Origin: Deltaproteobacteria bacterium | GTDB lineage: Bacteria > Myxococcota > Myxococcia > Myxococcales > Anaeromyxobacteraceae | Direction of reading: 5' to 3' | Length of the DNA: 64,000 nucleotides | Assembly (NCBI GenBank): GCA_016214955.1 | Contig: JACRMN010000030.1 | Span: 1-64,000, forward strand | Part shown: positions 48,445 through 56,491 of the stretch, piece after piece | Position numbering within the stretch: position 1 is the stretch's first letter | Layout of the letters: each line of letters starts with the position of its first letter | Made by a program: the position numbers and the translations under genes | Notes under the pieces: generated by a model | Told to the model about the DNA's origin: nothing | What the model saw: the letters and a program-made list of their open reading frames with translations, nothing else | Database searches by the model: none

Positions 48445-49757
48445 GGCCCCTCCCGTTCCCGCTGCTGGCGGAGGAGCGGCTCGACAACAGCGCCGCGCTG
48501 GTGGTGGCCCGCCGCCCCGGCATCCCGCTGGTGGCCGTCCGGCTGGTGCTCTCGGTGGGAGCCGCCCTCGATCCAGCCGGCGGACACGGCACCGCCCACC
48601 TCACCGCCATCTCCTGCCGCCGCGGCACCCGGCGCCTGGGCGGCCTGGCCCTCGACCGGGCGGTGGAGTCCCTGGGCTCGGAGCTGGGCTCGGGCTCCGA
48701 CGAGGACGCCTCCTTCTTCGGCCTCTCGGCGCCGTCGGAGCACCTGCCGCGGCTCCTGCAGCTCGTGACCCAGGTGGTGACCGAGCCGGCCTTCCCGGCG
48801 GGCGAGGTGGAGAGGCTGCGCCGGCGCGAGCTGGCCGGCCTGCGCCACCTCCTCGACGAGCCCGGGGCCGTGGCCGACAGGGCACTCCTGCGCACCGTGC
48901 ACGGCGACCACCCCTACGGCCACCCGGCCGACGGCACCGCCGCCCACCTGCGCCGCCTCTCCCGGGCGTCGGTGGCCGCCTACCACCGGCGCTGGTACGG
49001 GCCGGGCGTGGCCACGCTGGTGGTGGTGGGCGACGTGCCCGAGGCGGCCACCCTGGCCCGCGGGCGGAGGCTGCTCTCCCGCTGGCGCTCCGCCGCCGAT
49101 ACGCCGCCGCTCCTCACCCCGCCGCGCCGCGCCCCGCGCCGGGTGGTGGTGGTGGACCGGCCCGACCTCACCCAGACCCAGGTCCGCATCGGCGTGGCGG
49201 CGCTGCCCCGTCGCACGCCGGACTACTTCGCCGCCACCGTTGCCAACGCCGCCTTCGGCGGCGGCTTCACCTCGCGCCTGGTCCAGGCCATTCGCGTCGA
49301 CAGGGGGCTCTCCTACGGGGTGCGCAGCAGGTTCTCGATGAGCCGCGCCGGCGGCATGTTCTACGTCTCCTCCTTCACCCGCAACGACGCCGCCGCCGAG
49401 CTCCTGGAGGTGGCCTTCGCCGAGGCGCGCCGCTTCGCCGACGAGGGGCCCACGCCGGAGGAGCTAGACCGGGCGCGGGCCTGGCTGGCCGGCACCCACC
49501 CGCTCTCGCTCGAGACCCACGAGCAGGTGGCCGAGCGCATCGCCGACCTGCGGCTCTACGGGCTGGAGGTGGCCGAGGTCACCGGGTACGCCGACCGGGT
49601 GCAGGCGGTGACAGCCGAGGACTGCCGCCGGGTCGCCCGCGCCCACTTCCCCGGCGACGATGGGGCGGTGGTGGCGGTGGGGCCGGCCCGCCTGCTGCAG
49701 AAGAGCCTGGCCCGCTTCGGGCCGGTGGAGGTGCTGTCGCCGGGGCGCGCGGTCTAG
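48441..49757 (+). CDS. M16 family peptidase, inactive subunit
   Basis: The 438-residue protein is a homologue of the preceding peptidase, with the same domain layout and the substrate-binding signature RVDRGLSYGVRS. In place of HxxEH it has GTAHLTAI, so no zinc site is possible. It should be the structural beta subunit of the pair. The GTG at 48441 overlaps the previous stop in GTGA, indicating coupled translation. Its presence next to the active gene is common in M16B pairs. Confidence 0.92.
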   Translation: MRPLPFPLLAEERLDNSAALVVARRPGIPLVAVRLVLSVGAALDPAGGHGTAHLTAISCRRGTRRLGGLALDRAVESLGSELGSGSDEDASFFGLSAPSEHLPRLLQLVTQVVTEPAFPAGEVERLRRRELAGLRHLLDEPGAVADRALLRTVHGDHPYGHPADGTAAHLRRLSRASVAAYHRRWYGPGVATLVVVGDVPEAATLARGRRLLSRWRSAADTPPLLTPPRRAPRRVVVVDRPDLTQTQVRIGVAALPRRTPDYFAATVANAAFGGGFTSRLVQAIRVDRGLSYGVRSRFSMSRAGGMFYVSSFTRNDAAAELLEVAFAEARRFADEGPTPEELDRARAWLAGTHPLSLETHEQVAERIADLRLYGLEVAEVTGYADRVQAVTAEDCRRVARAHFPGDDGAVVAVGPARLLQKSLARFGPVEVLSPGRAV

Positions 49758-49759
49758 CC

Positions 49760-50437
49760 GTGCTGCAGGTGCTCTTCCGCGACGAGGCGTTGCTGGCGGT
49801 GCAGAAGCCGCCGGGCCGCATCGTCATCCCCGGCCGCGGCGCGCCGGAGCCGACGCTCCTCGACGACGCCCAGGCCGAGCACGGGAAGCTCTGGGTGGTC
49901 CACCGGCTCGACAGGGGCACGAGCGGCGTGCTGCTCTTCGCCCGCACCGCCGCGGCCCACCGCGCCGTGAACCTGGCCTTCGACCGCCAGGAGGTGCACA
50001 AGCGCTACCTGGCGCTGGTGCGCGGTCCGCTCCCCGACGCGCTCCGGGTGGAGGCGCCGCTGGTGCCGGGGCGCAAGGGGCGGGTGCGGGTGGCGGGGCC
50101 GGGTGATCCCCGCGCCCGGCAGGCGGCCACGCGCCTCCGCGTGCTGGAGCGCTTCGCCCGGGCCGAGGTGACGGCGCTGGTGGAGGCCGAGCCCGAGACC
50201 GGGCGCACCCACCAGATCCGCGTCCACCTGGCTCACGCCGGGGCACCGCTGGCGGTCGACCCCGACTACGGGCCGCGGTCGCCGCTCCGCGATCAGGCCG
50301 GCGCGGTGCTGCTCGAGCGCACGCCTCTCCATGCGGCGGCGCTCTCGCTCCGGCACCCGGTCGGCGGCGCCGCGCTCGCCATCGAGGCGCCGCTGCCGGA
50401 GGACCTGCTTCGGGTGCTCTCCTGGGCGCGCGGCTAG
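49760..50437 (+). CDS. RNA pseudouridine synthase, RluA family
   Basis: The 225-residue protein is a RluA-type enzyme with the catalytic motif VVHRLDRGTSGVLLF and TGRTHQIRVHLAHAGAPL. No S4 domain is present, unlike the RluD-type enzyme at 31569. It may act on tRNA or rRNA; the site cannot be told. The GTG at 49760 is 3 bases past the M16 stop, so it sits in the same transcript. Confidence 0.9.
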   Translation: MLQVLFRDEALLAVQKPPGRIVIPGRGAPEPTLLDDAQAEHGKLWVVHRLDRGTSGVLLFARTAAAHRAVNLAFDRQEVHKRYLALVRGPLPDALRVEAPLVPGRKGRVRVAGPGDPRARQAATRLRVLERFARAEVTALVEAEPETGRTHQIRVHLAHAGAPLAVDPDYGPRSPLRDQAGAVLLERTPLHAAALSLRHPVGGAALAIEAPLPEDLLRVLSWARG

Positions 50438-50832
50438 GCGCCGCGGGCGTGCACCAGGACCTTCACGTCGTTGCGGAAGGTGACCTGCACCTTGGCGCCG
50501 TCCAGCACCGCCGAGACGAACCCCAGGCCGAAGGTGGGGTGCTCGATCACCTGGTCGACGGCGAAGGTGGTCCGGGGCGAGTACTTCACTGCCATGGCCA
50601 GGTTCTTGGTCCGCAGGATCTCGTCGAAGGAGATGGTGGGTCCCTTGAGCGACCGCCTGGGCGCGGGGCGGGGGGTGGCGCCGCGCGCCGGTGCGCGAAA
50701 GGCGTGGACCACGTGACAGGTGTTGCACTCCACCTTGACCGGCCGGGGACCGACCATGGCGTGGATGGTGTGCGCCAGCACCAGGTTGCACCGGGTGCAC
50801 AGGGAATCGACCTCGCCGCCGACCTTGAGCAT
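50434..50832 (-). CDS. Zinc-ribbon protein with a C-terminal SH3/Tudor-like module
   Basis: The 132-residue product has CTRCN and CNTCH (a CxxC-x17-type pair, about residues 13-37), a basic linker, and a C-terminal beta module with HPTFGLGFVSAVLDGAKVQVTF, which resembles the tail found on PcrA/UvrD-type helicases and other Myxococcota proteins. The N terminus is defined by the ATG at 50832; an upstream frame to 51111 is a shadow of the MlaE gene. The function is unknown, perhaps RNA or RNA-polymerase binding. Confidence 0.75.
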   Translation of the reverse strand: MLKVGGEVDSLCTRCNLVLAHTIHAMVGPRPVKVECNTCHVVHAFRAPARGATPRPAPRRSLKGPTISFDEILRTKNLAMAVKYSPRTTFAVDQVIEHPTFGLGFVSAVLDGAKVQVTFRNDVKVLVHARGA

Positions 50833-50841
50833 GGGCCGCGC

Positions 50842-50847
50842 ACTATA
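50842..50847 (-). promoter_or_regulatory. -10 box for the zinc-ribbon gene
   Basis: TATAGT (50847-50842, minus strand) lies 10 bases before the ATG at 50832. No clear -35 is seen at the expected distance, so the call rests on the -10 box. Confidence 0.35.
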
Positions 50848-50879
50848 GCCCAGGCGGGCCGCCGCGGCCGCGCGTGTTC

Positions 50880-50908
50880 TTGACCCTGGCGGGCTTCCCT
50901 GCAACGGT
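50880..50908 (+). promoter_or_regulatory. Promoter candidate for the MlaE-MlaF-MCE operon
   Basis: TTGACC (50880-50885) and AACGGT (50903-50908) are 17 bases apart, with a TGC extension. The GTG start at 50915 begins 7 bases beyond, so the mRNA would be leaderless. Confidence 0.45.
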
Positions 50909-50914
50909 TCCGCC

Positions 50915-51673
50915 GTGCAGAAGCTGCTCGCCGCCTTCGACGACTTCGGGCAGATGCTCTTCTTCGGCCTGGACACGCTCCGCTGGGCCGTCCGGCGCCC
51001 CTTCCGTCCCAACCTGGTCCTCCAGCAGATGGCGGCCATCGGCGTGGGCTCGGTCTTCATCGTCTCCACCACCGCCTTCTTCAGCGGCATGGTGCTGGCG
51101 CTCCAGGCCAACTACGCCATGCGCCAGCTGGGGGCGGAGGGGTACGTGGGCGGCTCGGTGGCCATCAGCCTGGCGCGCGAGCTCTCGCCGGTGCTGACGG
51201 CCCTGTTCGTCATCGGCCGCTCCGGCAGCGCCATCGCCACCGAGCTCGGCACCATGCGGGTGACCGAGCAGATCGACGCCATGGAGACCATGGCGGTGAA
51301 CCCGGTGCAGTACCTGGTGGTGCCCCGGCTGCTGGCGGCGGTGATGATGTTCCCGTTCCTGACCATGCTCTTCAACGCCCTCGGCTACCTGGGCGCCTAC
51401 TTGATGGCCACCTACGTGGCCGAGATCCCAGAGGGGCCGCTGCTCGAGCACACCCGGACCTTCGTGAACCCCGACGACATCCTCCACGGGCTCCTGAAGT
51501 CGCTGATCTTCGCGGCGGTGGTGGCCATCATCACCTGCTGGCGCGGCTACGCCGCCACCGGCGGCGCCAGGGGGGTGGGGGAGGGCACCACCCGGGCGGT
51601 GGTGGTGAGCTCGATCTCCATCCTGCTGGTGGACACCGCCTTCGTGCTCCTCACGGTGGGGAGCGGACGATGA
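50915..51673 (+). CDS. mlaE: Phospholipid ABC transporter permease, MlaE type
   Basis: The 252-residue permease has the MlaE family pattern, with five or six helices and the conserved loop SLARELSPVLTALFVIGRSGSAIATELGTMRVTEQIDAMETMAVNP (given by its ends). It forms the inner-membrane part of an MCE lipid transport system. The GTG at 50915 precedes the ATPase gene by 13 bases after its stop. No MlaB or MlaC gene is present. Confidence 0.95.
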   Translation: MQKLLAAFDDFGQMLFFGLDTLRWAVRRPFRPNLVLQQMAAIGVGSVFIVSTTAFFSGMVLALQANYAMRQLGAEGYVGGSVAISLARELSPVLTALFVIGRSGSAIATELGTMRVTEQIDAMETMAVNPVQYLVVPRLLAAVMMFPFLTMLFNALGYLGAYLMATYVAEIPEGPLLEHTRTFVNPDDILHGLLKSLIFAAVVAIITCWRGYAATGGARGVGEGTTRAVVVSSISILLVDTAFVLLTVGSGR

Positions 51674-51686
51674 GGGCGGGGCGGCC

Positions 51687-52427
51687 GTGATCGAGGTCAC
51701 CGATCTCCACAAGTCGTTCGGCGCCAACCAGGTGCTCCGCGGCGTCAGCCTGCGCGTGGAGAAGGGCACCACCTTCGTGATCCTGGGCGGCTCGGGCTCG
51801 GGCAAGACGGTGCTCATGAAGCACGTCATCGGCCTCCTCCGGCCCGACAAGGGCAGCGTCCGGGTGGCCGGGGTGGACATCACCGGCCTCGAGGGCAAGG
51901 AGCTCACCGAGGCGCGGCGCATGTTCGGGATGGTGTTCCAGAAGTCGGCCCTCTTCGACTCGATGACGGTGCTCGAGAACGTGGCCTTCCCGCTCCGCGA
52001 GAAGGACCGCAGCCTCTCCACCCGCGACCTGCGCGAGCGGGTGATCGCCAAGCTCAAGGTGGTGGACCTGGCCGAGAACGTCCTGCCGCTCTACCCCTCG
52101 GAGCTCTCCGGCGGCATGCAGAAGCGGGTGGCTCTGGCGCGGGCCATCATCCACGAGCCGCCGGTGGTGCTCTACGACGAGCCCACCACCGGCCTCGACC
52201 CCATCACCACCGACTACGTGGACGAGATGATCGTCCAGGCCAAGGAGCGGCTCGGGGTCACCAGCATGGTGATCAGCCACGACATCGCCAGCTCCTTCAA
52301 GGTGGCCGATCGCCTGGCGGTGCTATACGATGGCGCCATCGCAGCGCAGGGGACACCCGAGGAAGTGCGGCGGAGCGAGCACCCCCACGTCAAGAAGTTC
52401 CTGTCCCTGTGGTTCGAGAAGCAGTAG
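51687..52427 (+). CDS. mlaF: Phospholipid ABC transporter ATPase, MlaF type
   Basis: The 246-residue ATPase has Walker A LGGSGSGKTVLMKHV, signature LSGGMQKRVALARAI, Walker B VVLYDEPTTGLDP and an H-loop SHD. It matches MlaF. It powers lipid movement through the MlaE permease. The GTG start follows GCGGGGCGGCC weakly. It lies between mlaE and the MCE gene in the same operon. Confidence 0.95.
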   Translation: MIEVTDLHKSFGANQVLRGVSLRVEKGTTFVILGGSGSGKTVLMKHVIGLLRPDKGSVRVAGVDITGLEGKELTEARRMFGMVFQKSALFDSMTVLENVAFPLREKDRSLSTRDLRERVIAKLKVVDLAENVLPLYPSELSGGMQKRVALARAIIHEPPVVLYDEPTTGLDPITTDYVDEMIVQAKERLGVTSMVISHDIASSFKVADRLAVLYDGAIAAQGTPEEVRRSEHPHVKKFLSLWFEKQ

Positions 52428-52439
52428 TAGCCCCACGCC

Positions 52440-54029
52440 ATGGCCAAGCCCAACCTCAGCAAGGCCTTCGCCGTCGGCCTCCTTGTGACCGTCTGCACGG
52501 CGGCCTTCTTGGTGGCCTTCACCTTCTTCCGCAAGGGCGGCTACGGGGCCAAGGATAGCTACGTCGTCCACGCCTTCTTCGTGGACGCCACCGGCCTCAC
52601 CTGGAAGAGCCGGGTGCAGATCGCCGGCATCCAGGTGGGCGAGGTGGAGCGCATCGTCCTCGAGGGCCAGCGGGCCCGCCTCGACCTCCGCATCCGCAAC
52701 GAGATCGACTTCCGCGCCGACGGCTGCCTCTACAAGCGCTTCCCCTCGGCGCTGCTGCCCGACGCGCTGCTCGACGCCGTGCCCGGCACGGCCGCCGGCC
52801 CGTCGCTCCGCGACCTGCCCCAGGCGCAGCGCGAGGTGAAGTGCGTCAGCGAGGGGGCCAGCATCGCCAAGCTGATGGAGTCGCTGGGCAAGATCTCCAC
52901 CGACATCTCGGGCCTCTCCTCCGAGCTCTCCGACACGCTGCGCGGCGAGCGGAGCTCGATCAAGGCCATCATCGAGAACCTCACCCGCACCACCGCCAAC
53001 CTCGACCGCCTGGTGGCCGACAACTCCGGCAAGCTGTCGCGCATCCTCGACAACGCCGAGCAGGTGAGCGGCGTCGCCTCCGAGGTGATGACCGCCGACC
53101 GGGAGCGCTACCGGACCATCGCCCGCAACGTGGAAGAGGCCTCCCAGAAGCTCAACCGGGTGCTGGGCAGCGTCGAGCAGATCGTGGGCAGCGAGGAGGG
53201 CAGCCTCAAGGAGGCGGTCACCGGTGCCAAGACCGCCCTCGACAAGCTCAACCGGAGCCTCGACGACGTCCAGAAGACCACCGCCATGGTGGCCGAGGGC
53301 AAGGGCCTTGCCGGCAAGCTGCTGGCCGACGAGCGGCTGGGAGAGCGCTTCTCCGCCACCCTCGACGGCGTCTCCAGCTACGTGGACCGGCTGGTGAAGC
53401 TCCAGCTCCAGGTGGAGATCCGCTCGGAGTGGCTGCTGTCGCAGAGAGGAGCCAAGACCTACGCAGGCCTCAGGCTCCTGCCGCGCCCCGACAAGTACTA
53501 CATCTTCGAGGTGGTCAACGATCCGCGGGGCGCCTCCACGCAGACGGTGGAGGTCAGCACCACCCAGACCGGGGGCGGCGCGCCCCAGACGACCACCACC
53601 ACCAAGCAGGTCTACGACGAGCGGCTGCGCTTCTCGCTGCAGTTCGCCAAGCGCTACGGCCCGATGACCTTCCGGGTGGGCGTGATCGAGAGCTCCGGCG
53701 GCTTCGGCGCCGACCTGCACCTGCTCGACGACAGCTTGCAGCTCTCCATGAACCTGTACCAGTTCTCCCGGCCCACCACCGACTGGCCCCGGGGCAAGCT
53801 CTTCGCCAACTACCGGTTCCTCCGGTACTTCTACGCCACCGTGGGCACCGACGACGTCTTCAACTCCTGGCGCAGCGGCCACTACCCGGGCGGACCGAGC
53901 TTCTCGGTGGGGCGCGACGTCTTCTTCGGCGGAGGCATCGCCTTCACCGACGACGACCTCAAGACCCTCTTCCTGGTGGGCGGCAGCTCCATCGGGGCGG
54001 CCACCAGCAGCGGCAGCGGCGTGCGCTGA
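52440..54029 (+). CDS. MCE-domain lipid-transport protein with C-terminal beta-rich domain
   Basis: The 529-residue protein has an N-terminal helix (about 8-30), one MCE domain (about 40-125, with SRVQIAGIQVGEVERI), a long coiled region (about 140-330) and a C-terminal beta-rich domain (about 340-529), with aromatic alternating strands such as RFSLQFAKRYGPMTFRVGVI, LHLLDDSLQLSMNLYQF and LFANYRFLRYFYATVGTDD. That end looks like part of an outer-membrane or barrel-like fold. Simple MlaD proteins have about 180 residues. It may span the periplasm by itself. Confidence 0.85.
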   Translation: MAKPNLSKAFAVGLLVTVCTAAFLVAFTFFRKGGYGAKDSYVVHAFFVDATGLTWKSRVQIAGIQVGEVERIVLEGQRARLDLRIRNEIDFRADGCLYKRFPSALLPDALLDAVPGTAAGPSLRDLPQAQREVKCVSEGASIAKLMESLGKISTDISGLSSELSDTLRGERSSIKAIIENLTRTTANLDRLVADNSGKLSRILDNAEQVSGVASEVMTADRERYRTIARNVEEASQKLNRVLGSVEQIVGSEEGSLKEAVTGAKTALDKLNRSLDDVQKTTAMVAEGKGLAGKLLADERLGERFSATLDGVSSYVDRLVKLQLQVEIRSEWLLSQRGAKTYAGLRLLPRPDKYYIFEVVNDPRGASTQTVEVSTTQTGGGAPQTTTTTKQVYDERLRFSLQFAKRYGPMTFRVGVIESSGGFGADLHLLDDSLQLSMNLYQFSRPTTDWPRGKLFANYRFLRYFYATVGTDDVFNSWRSGHYPGGPSFSVGRDVFFGGGIAFTDDDLKTLFLVGGSSIGAATSSGSGVR

Positions 54030-54069
54030 GGTGGCGAACCCTTCGGCGCCGCCCTATCTCCAAGGGATC

Positions 54070-54594
54070 ATGAAGGGCTGGGTCAAGCTCCTCCTCATCG
54101 GCATCGCCGCCACCGCCGCGGCCGAGCTCTGGCTGCGGGCCCCGGAGGCCGGCGCGCCGCAGGGGGAGGCCCCGGCCATCCGCCTTCCGGACCTGTCCGG
54201 GCGCGAGGTGTCGCTCGCCGGGCTTCGCGGCAAGGTGGTGGCGCTCAACTTCTGGGCCAGCTGGTGCGCTCCGTGTCGCGCCGAGATCCCGGACCTGGTG
54301 CAGGTGTACGCCGCGCACCGCGGGAGCTGCTTCGAGATGCTGGGGGTCGCCGAGGAGTCGGGGAGCCGCGACGACATCGCCGAGTCGGCCCAGCGCTTCG
54401 GCATCACCTACCCGGTGCTCCTCGACCTGCAAGGGGCCGCCGGCGACGCCTTCCGCATCCCCGGCTACCCGCGCACCTACCTCATCGACCACCAGGGCCG
54501 CATCCGCAAGACCTTCGCCGGCGCGGTCGACAGGGAGGAGCTGGAGAGCGCCCTCGCGCCGCTGCTGGCCGAGGCCCCGAGGAGCTGCTCCTGA
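54070..54594 (+). CDS. TlpA-like thiol-disulfide oxidoreductase
   Basis: The 174-residue product has an N-terminal signal-anchor helix (VKLLLIGIAATAAAELWL) and a thioredoxin fold with WCAPC (Cys66 and Cys69) in LNFWASWCAPCRAEIPDLV. It should work as a membrane-bound periplasmic reductase, perhaps for cytochrome c or MCE-related cysteines. The ATG at 54070 opens the signal anchor; the GTG at 54031 would add 13 residues. It is close after the MCE gene. Confidence 0.87.
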   Translation: MKGWVKLLLIGIAATAAAELWLRAPEAGAPQGEAPAIRLPDLSGREVSLAGLRGKVVALNFWASWCAPCRAEIPDLVQVYAAHRGSCFEMLGVAEESGSRDDIAESAQRFGITYPVLLDLQGAAGDAFRIPGYPRTYLIDHQGRIRKTFAGAVDREELESALAPLLAEAPRSCS

Positions 54595-54641
54595 CCCATG
54601 GCCCCTGGGAAGGCGGGGCCGGGACGTTGTAGAAGGCGGTC

Positions 54642-54821
54642 GTGAGCCCCCGCTGCCCCATCTGCAAGAAGGCGGTCGCCCCGCGCGCGGCGAACCCGGC
54701 CTTTCCGTTCTGCTCGACCCGCTGCAAGCTCGTGGACCTGGACCGCTGGCTGGGGGAGGCCTACCGCATCCCGGCCGAGCCCGCCGGCGACGGCGCAGGC
54801 ACGCCCGAGGAGGAGCCGTGA
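54642..54821 (+). CDS. yacG: DNA gyrase inhibitor YacG, zinc-binding
   Basis: This 59-residue ORF is short but clear. It starts MSPRCPICKKAV and has FCSTRCKLVDLDRWLGE, the YacG pattern with four cysteines (CPIC and CSTRC). YacG binds GyrB and inhibits gyrase in E. coli. The GTG at 54642 has GTTGTAGAAGGC before it, a weak site. Its stop overlaps the GTG of the next gene in GTGA. Confidence 0.93.
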   Translation: MSPRCPICKKAVAPRAANPAFPFCSTRCKLVDLDRWLGEAYRIPAEPAGDGAGTPEEEP

Positions 54822-55753
54822 AGCCCATCCTGTACGTGGTGCGGGCGCTGCCTGGGGCGCGCTGGGAGCCGCTGGAGCCGCTCTTCGACATCCGCGGCAA
54901 CGCCCAGCGCCCCCCCGCCGACTGGCTCTCGGAGGCGTCCGGTGCCACCGCCGTGGCCGCCACCTACCTCGACCGCATCGACGGGCCGGCGCTGGACCGG
55001 CTCCCGGGCCTGCGCCACGTCGCCTCCTACGGCGTGGGCGTGAACCACCTCGACCTCCAGGCCTGCAAGGCCCGCGGGGTCATCGTCACCAACACCCCCG
55101 GCGTCCTGGCCAACGCCACCGCCGACATGACCATGGCGCTCCTGCTGGCGGCGGCCCGGCGGGTGGCCGAGGGCGACCGCACCATCCGGCGCGGTGGCTG
55201 GACCGAGAACGACCCCTCCTTCCACCTGGGCATCGAGGTCACCGGCAAGACGCTGGGCATCGTGGGCATGGGCCAGATCGGCCAGGCGGTGGCGCGGCGC
55301 GCGCAGGGCTTCGACCTCGCCCTGCTCTACACCTCGCCCCGCGACATGGCGGTGCCGGGGGCCCGGCGGGTGGAGCTCCCCGAGCTGCTGGGCGCCTCCG
55401 ACTTCGTGGTCCTCTGCTGCCCGCTGACGCCGGAGACCCGCGGGCTCGTCAACCGCGAGCGCATCGCCCTCATGAAGCAGGGGGCGGTGCTGGTGAACAC
55501 CGCGCGGGGCCCGGTGGTGGACGACGGCGCGCTGGCCGCGGCGCTGCGGGGCGGGCGGCTGGCCGCCGCCGGCCTGGACGTCTTCCCCGACGAGCCGCGG
55601 GTGCCCTCCCCGTACCTGGGGCTGGAGAACGTGGTGCTGACCCCGCACCTGGGCTCGGGCACCCGCGAGACGCGGGCGGCGATGGCGCGGCTGGTGACCG
55701 AGGACCTCCTGCGCGTCGGGCGCGGCGAGCCCCCGAAGCACCGCGTGGTATAA
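54818..55753 (+). CDS. D-2-hydroxyacid dehydrogenase, NAD(P)-dependent
   Basis: The 311-residue protein has the Rossmann motif GIVGMGQIGQAVARR (150-155), the substrate Arg230 in VNTARGPVVDD, Glu259 in LDVFPDEP and the catalytic His277 in LTPHLGSGT. It fits the glyoxylate/hydroxypyruvate reductase or 3-phosphoglycerate dehydrogenase family without an ACT domain. The exact substrate is unknown. It overlaps yacG by four bases. Confidence 0.9.
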   Translation: MKPILYVVRALPGARWEPLEPLFDIRGNAQRPPADWLSEASGATAVAATYLDRIDGPALDRLPGLRHVASYGVGVNHLDLQACKARGVIVTNTPGVLANATADMTMALLLAAARRVAEGDRTIRRGGWTENDPSFHLGIEVTGKTLGIVGMGQIGQAVARRAQGFDLALLYTSPRDMAVPGARRVELPELLGASDFVVLCCPLTPETRGLVNRERIALMKQGAVLVNTARGPVVDDGALAAALRGGRLAAAGLDVFPDEPRVPSPYLGLENVVLTPHLGSGTRETRAAMARLVTEDLLRVGRGEPPKHRVV

Positions 55754-55765
55754 GCCCGAGCCGCG

Positions 55766-56491
55766 ATGGACCTCGTCGACATCCACTGCCACATGCTCTG
55801 GGGCCTCGACGACGGCTGCCGGACGCCCGAGGAGACGGTGGAGGCCGCGCGGGCCCTCGCCAGCCTGGGGTACACCGACGTGGCCCCGTCGCCCCATGCC
55901 CAGGCCCGCTACGCCGGCGGCGACGCGGCCGCCTCGGCCCGCCGGCTGGCCCAGGCGCGGGAGCGCATCGCCGAGGCCGGGATCACGCTGCGGCTCCACG
56001 GCGGCGCCGAGAACCCGCTCGACAGGCGCTACCTGTCGCTCCTGGCCGCCGGCACGCCCCGCGGCCTCGGGGAGACGCAGCGCTACGCCCTGGTGGAGCT
56101 GCCCTTCATCGATGCCGTTCCCGACATGGTGGCGATGCTCGGCCAGATCCTGGCCGCGGGGATCCGGCCCATCGTGGCCCACCCGGAGCGCTGCCTGGAG
56201 TTCGACCAGCCCGGCCGGGCCGCCGAGGCGGTCCGGGCGGGGGCAGCGCTCCAGCTCAACCTGGGCTCGCTCACCGGGCGCCACGGGCAGCTCGCCTACG
56301 AGCTCTCGGAGCGCTTCCTCACCGAGGGGCTCTACTCCGTGGCCGGTACCGACCTGCACGGCCCGCTGGAAGCGGCCGACTGGATCGACGAGGCCCTGAC
56401 GGCGCTGGAGAAGCGCTCCGGGGCGCAGGCGCTGCGCCGCCTCTGCAGCGAAAACCCGCGCCGGGCGCTGGCCGGAGATCCGCTGCTGTGA
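55766..56491 (+). CDS. PHP-domain tyrosine phosphatase, CpsB/CapC type
   Basis: The 241-residue protein has the PHP metal motif DIHCHMLWGLDDG, SPHAQARYAGG, PIVAHPERCLEF and GTDLHGP, as in the capsule-regulating phosphatases CpsB and YwqE. These dephosphorylate a tyrosine kinase. No capsule kinase is in the window, so another substrate is possible. It overlaps the next gene by four bases. Confidence 0.88.
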   Translation: MDLVDIHCHMLWGLDDGCRTPEETVEAARALASLGYTDVAPSPHAQARYAGGDAAASARRLAQARERIAEAGITLRLHGGAENPLDRRYLSLLAAGTPRGLGETQRYALVELPFIDAVPDMVAMLGQILAAGIRPIVAHPERCLEFDQPGRAAEAVRAGAALQLNLGSLTGRHGQLAYELSERFLTEGLYSVAGTDLHGPLEAADWIDEALTALEKRSGAQALRRLCSENPRRALAGDPLL

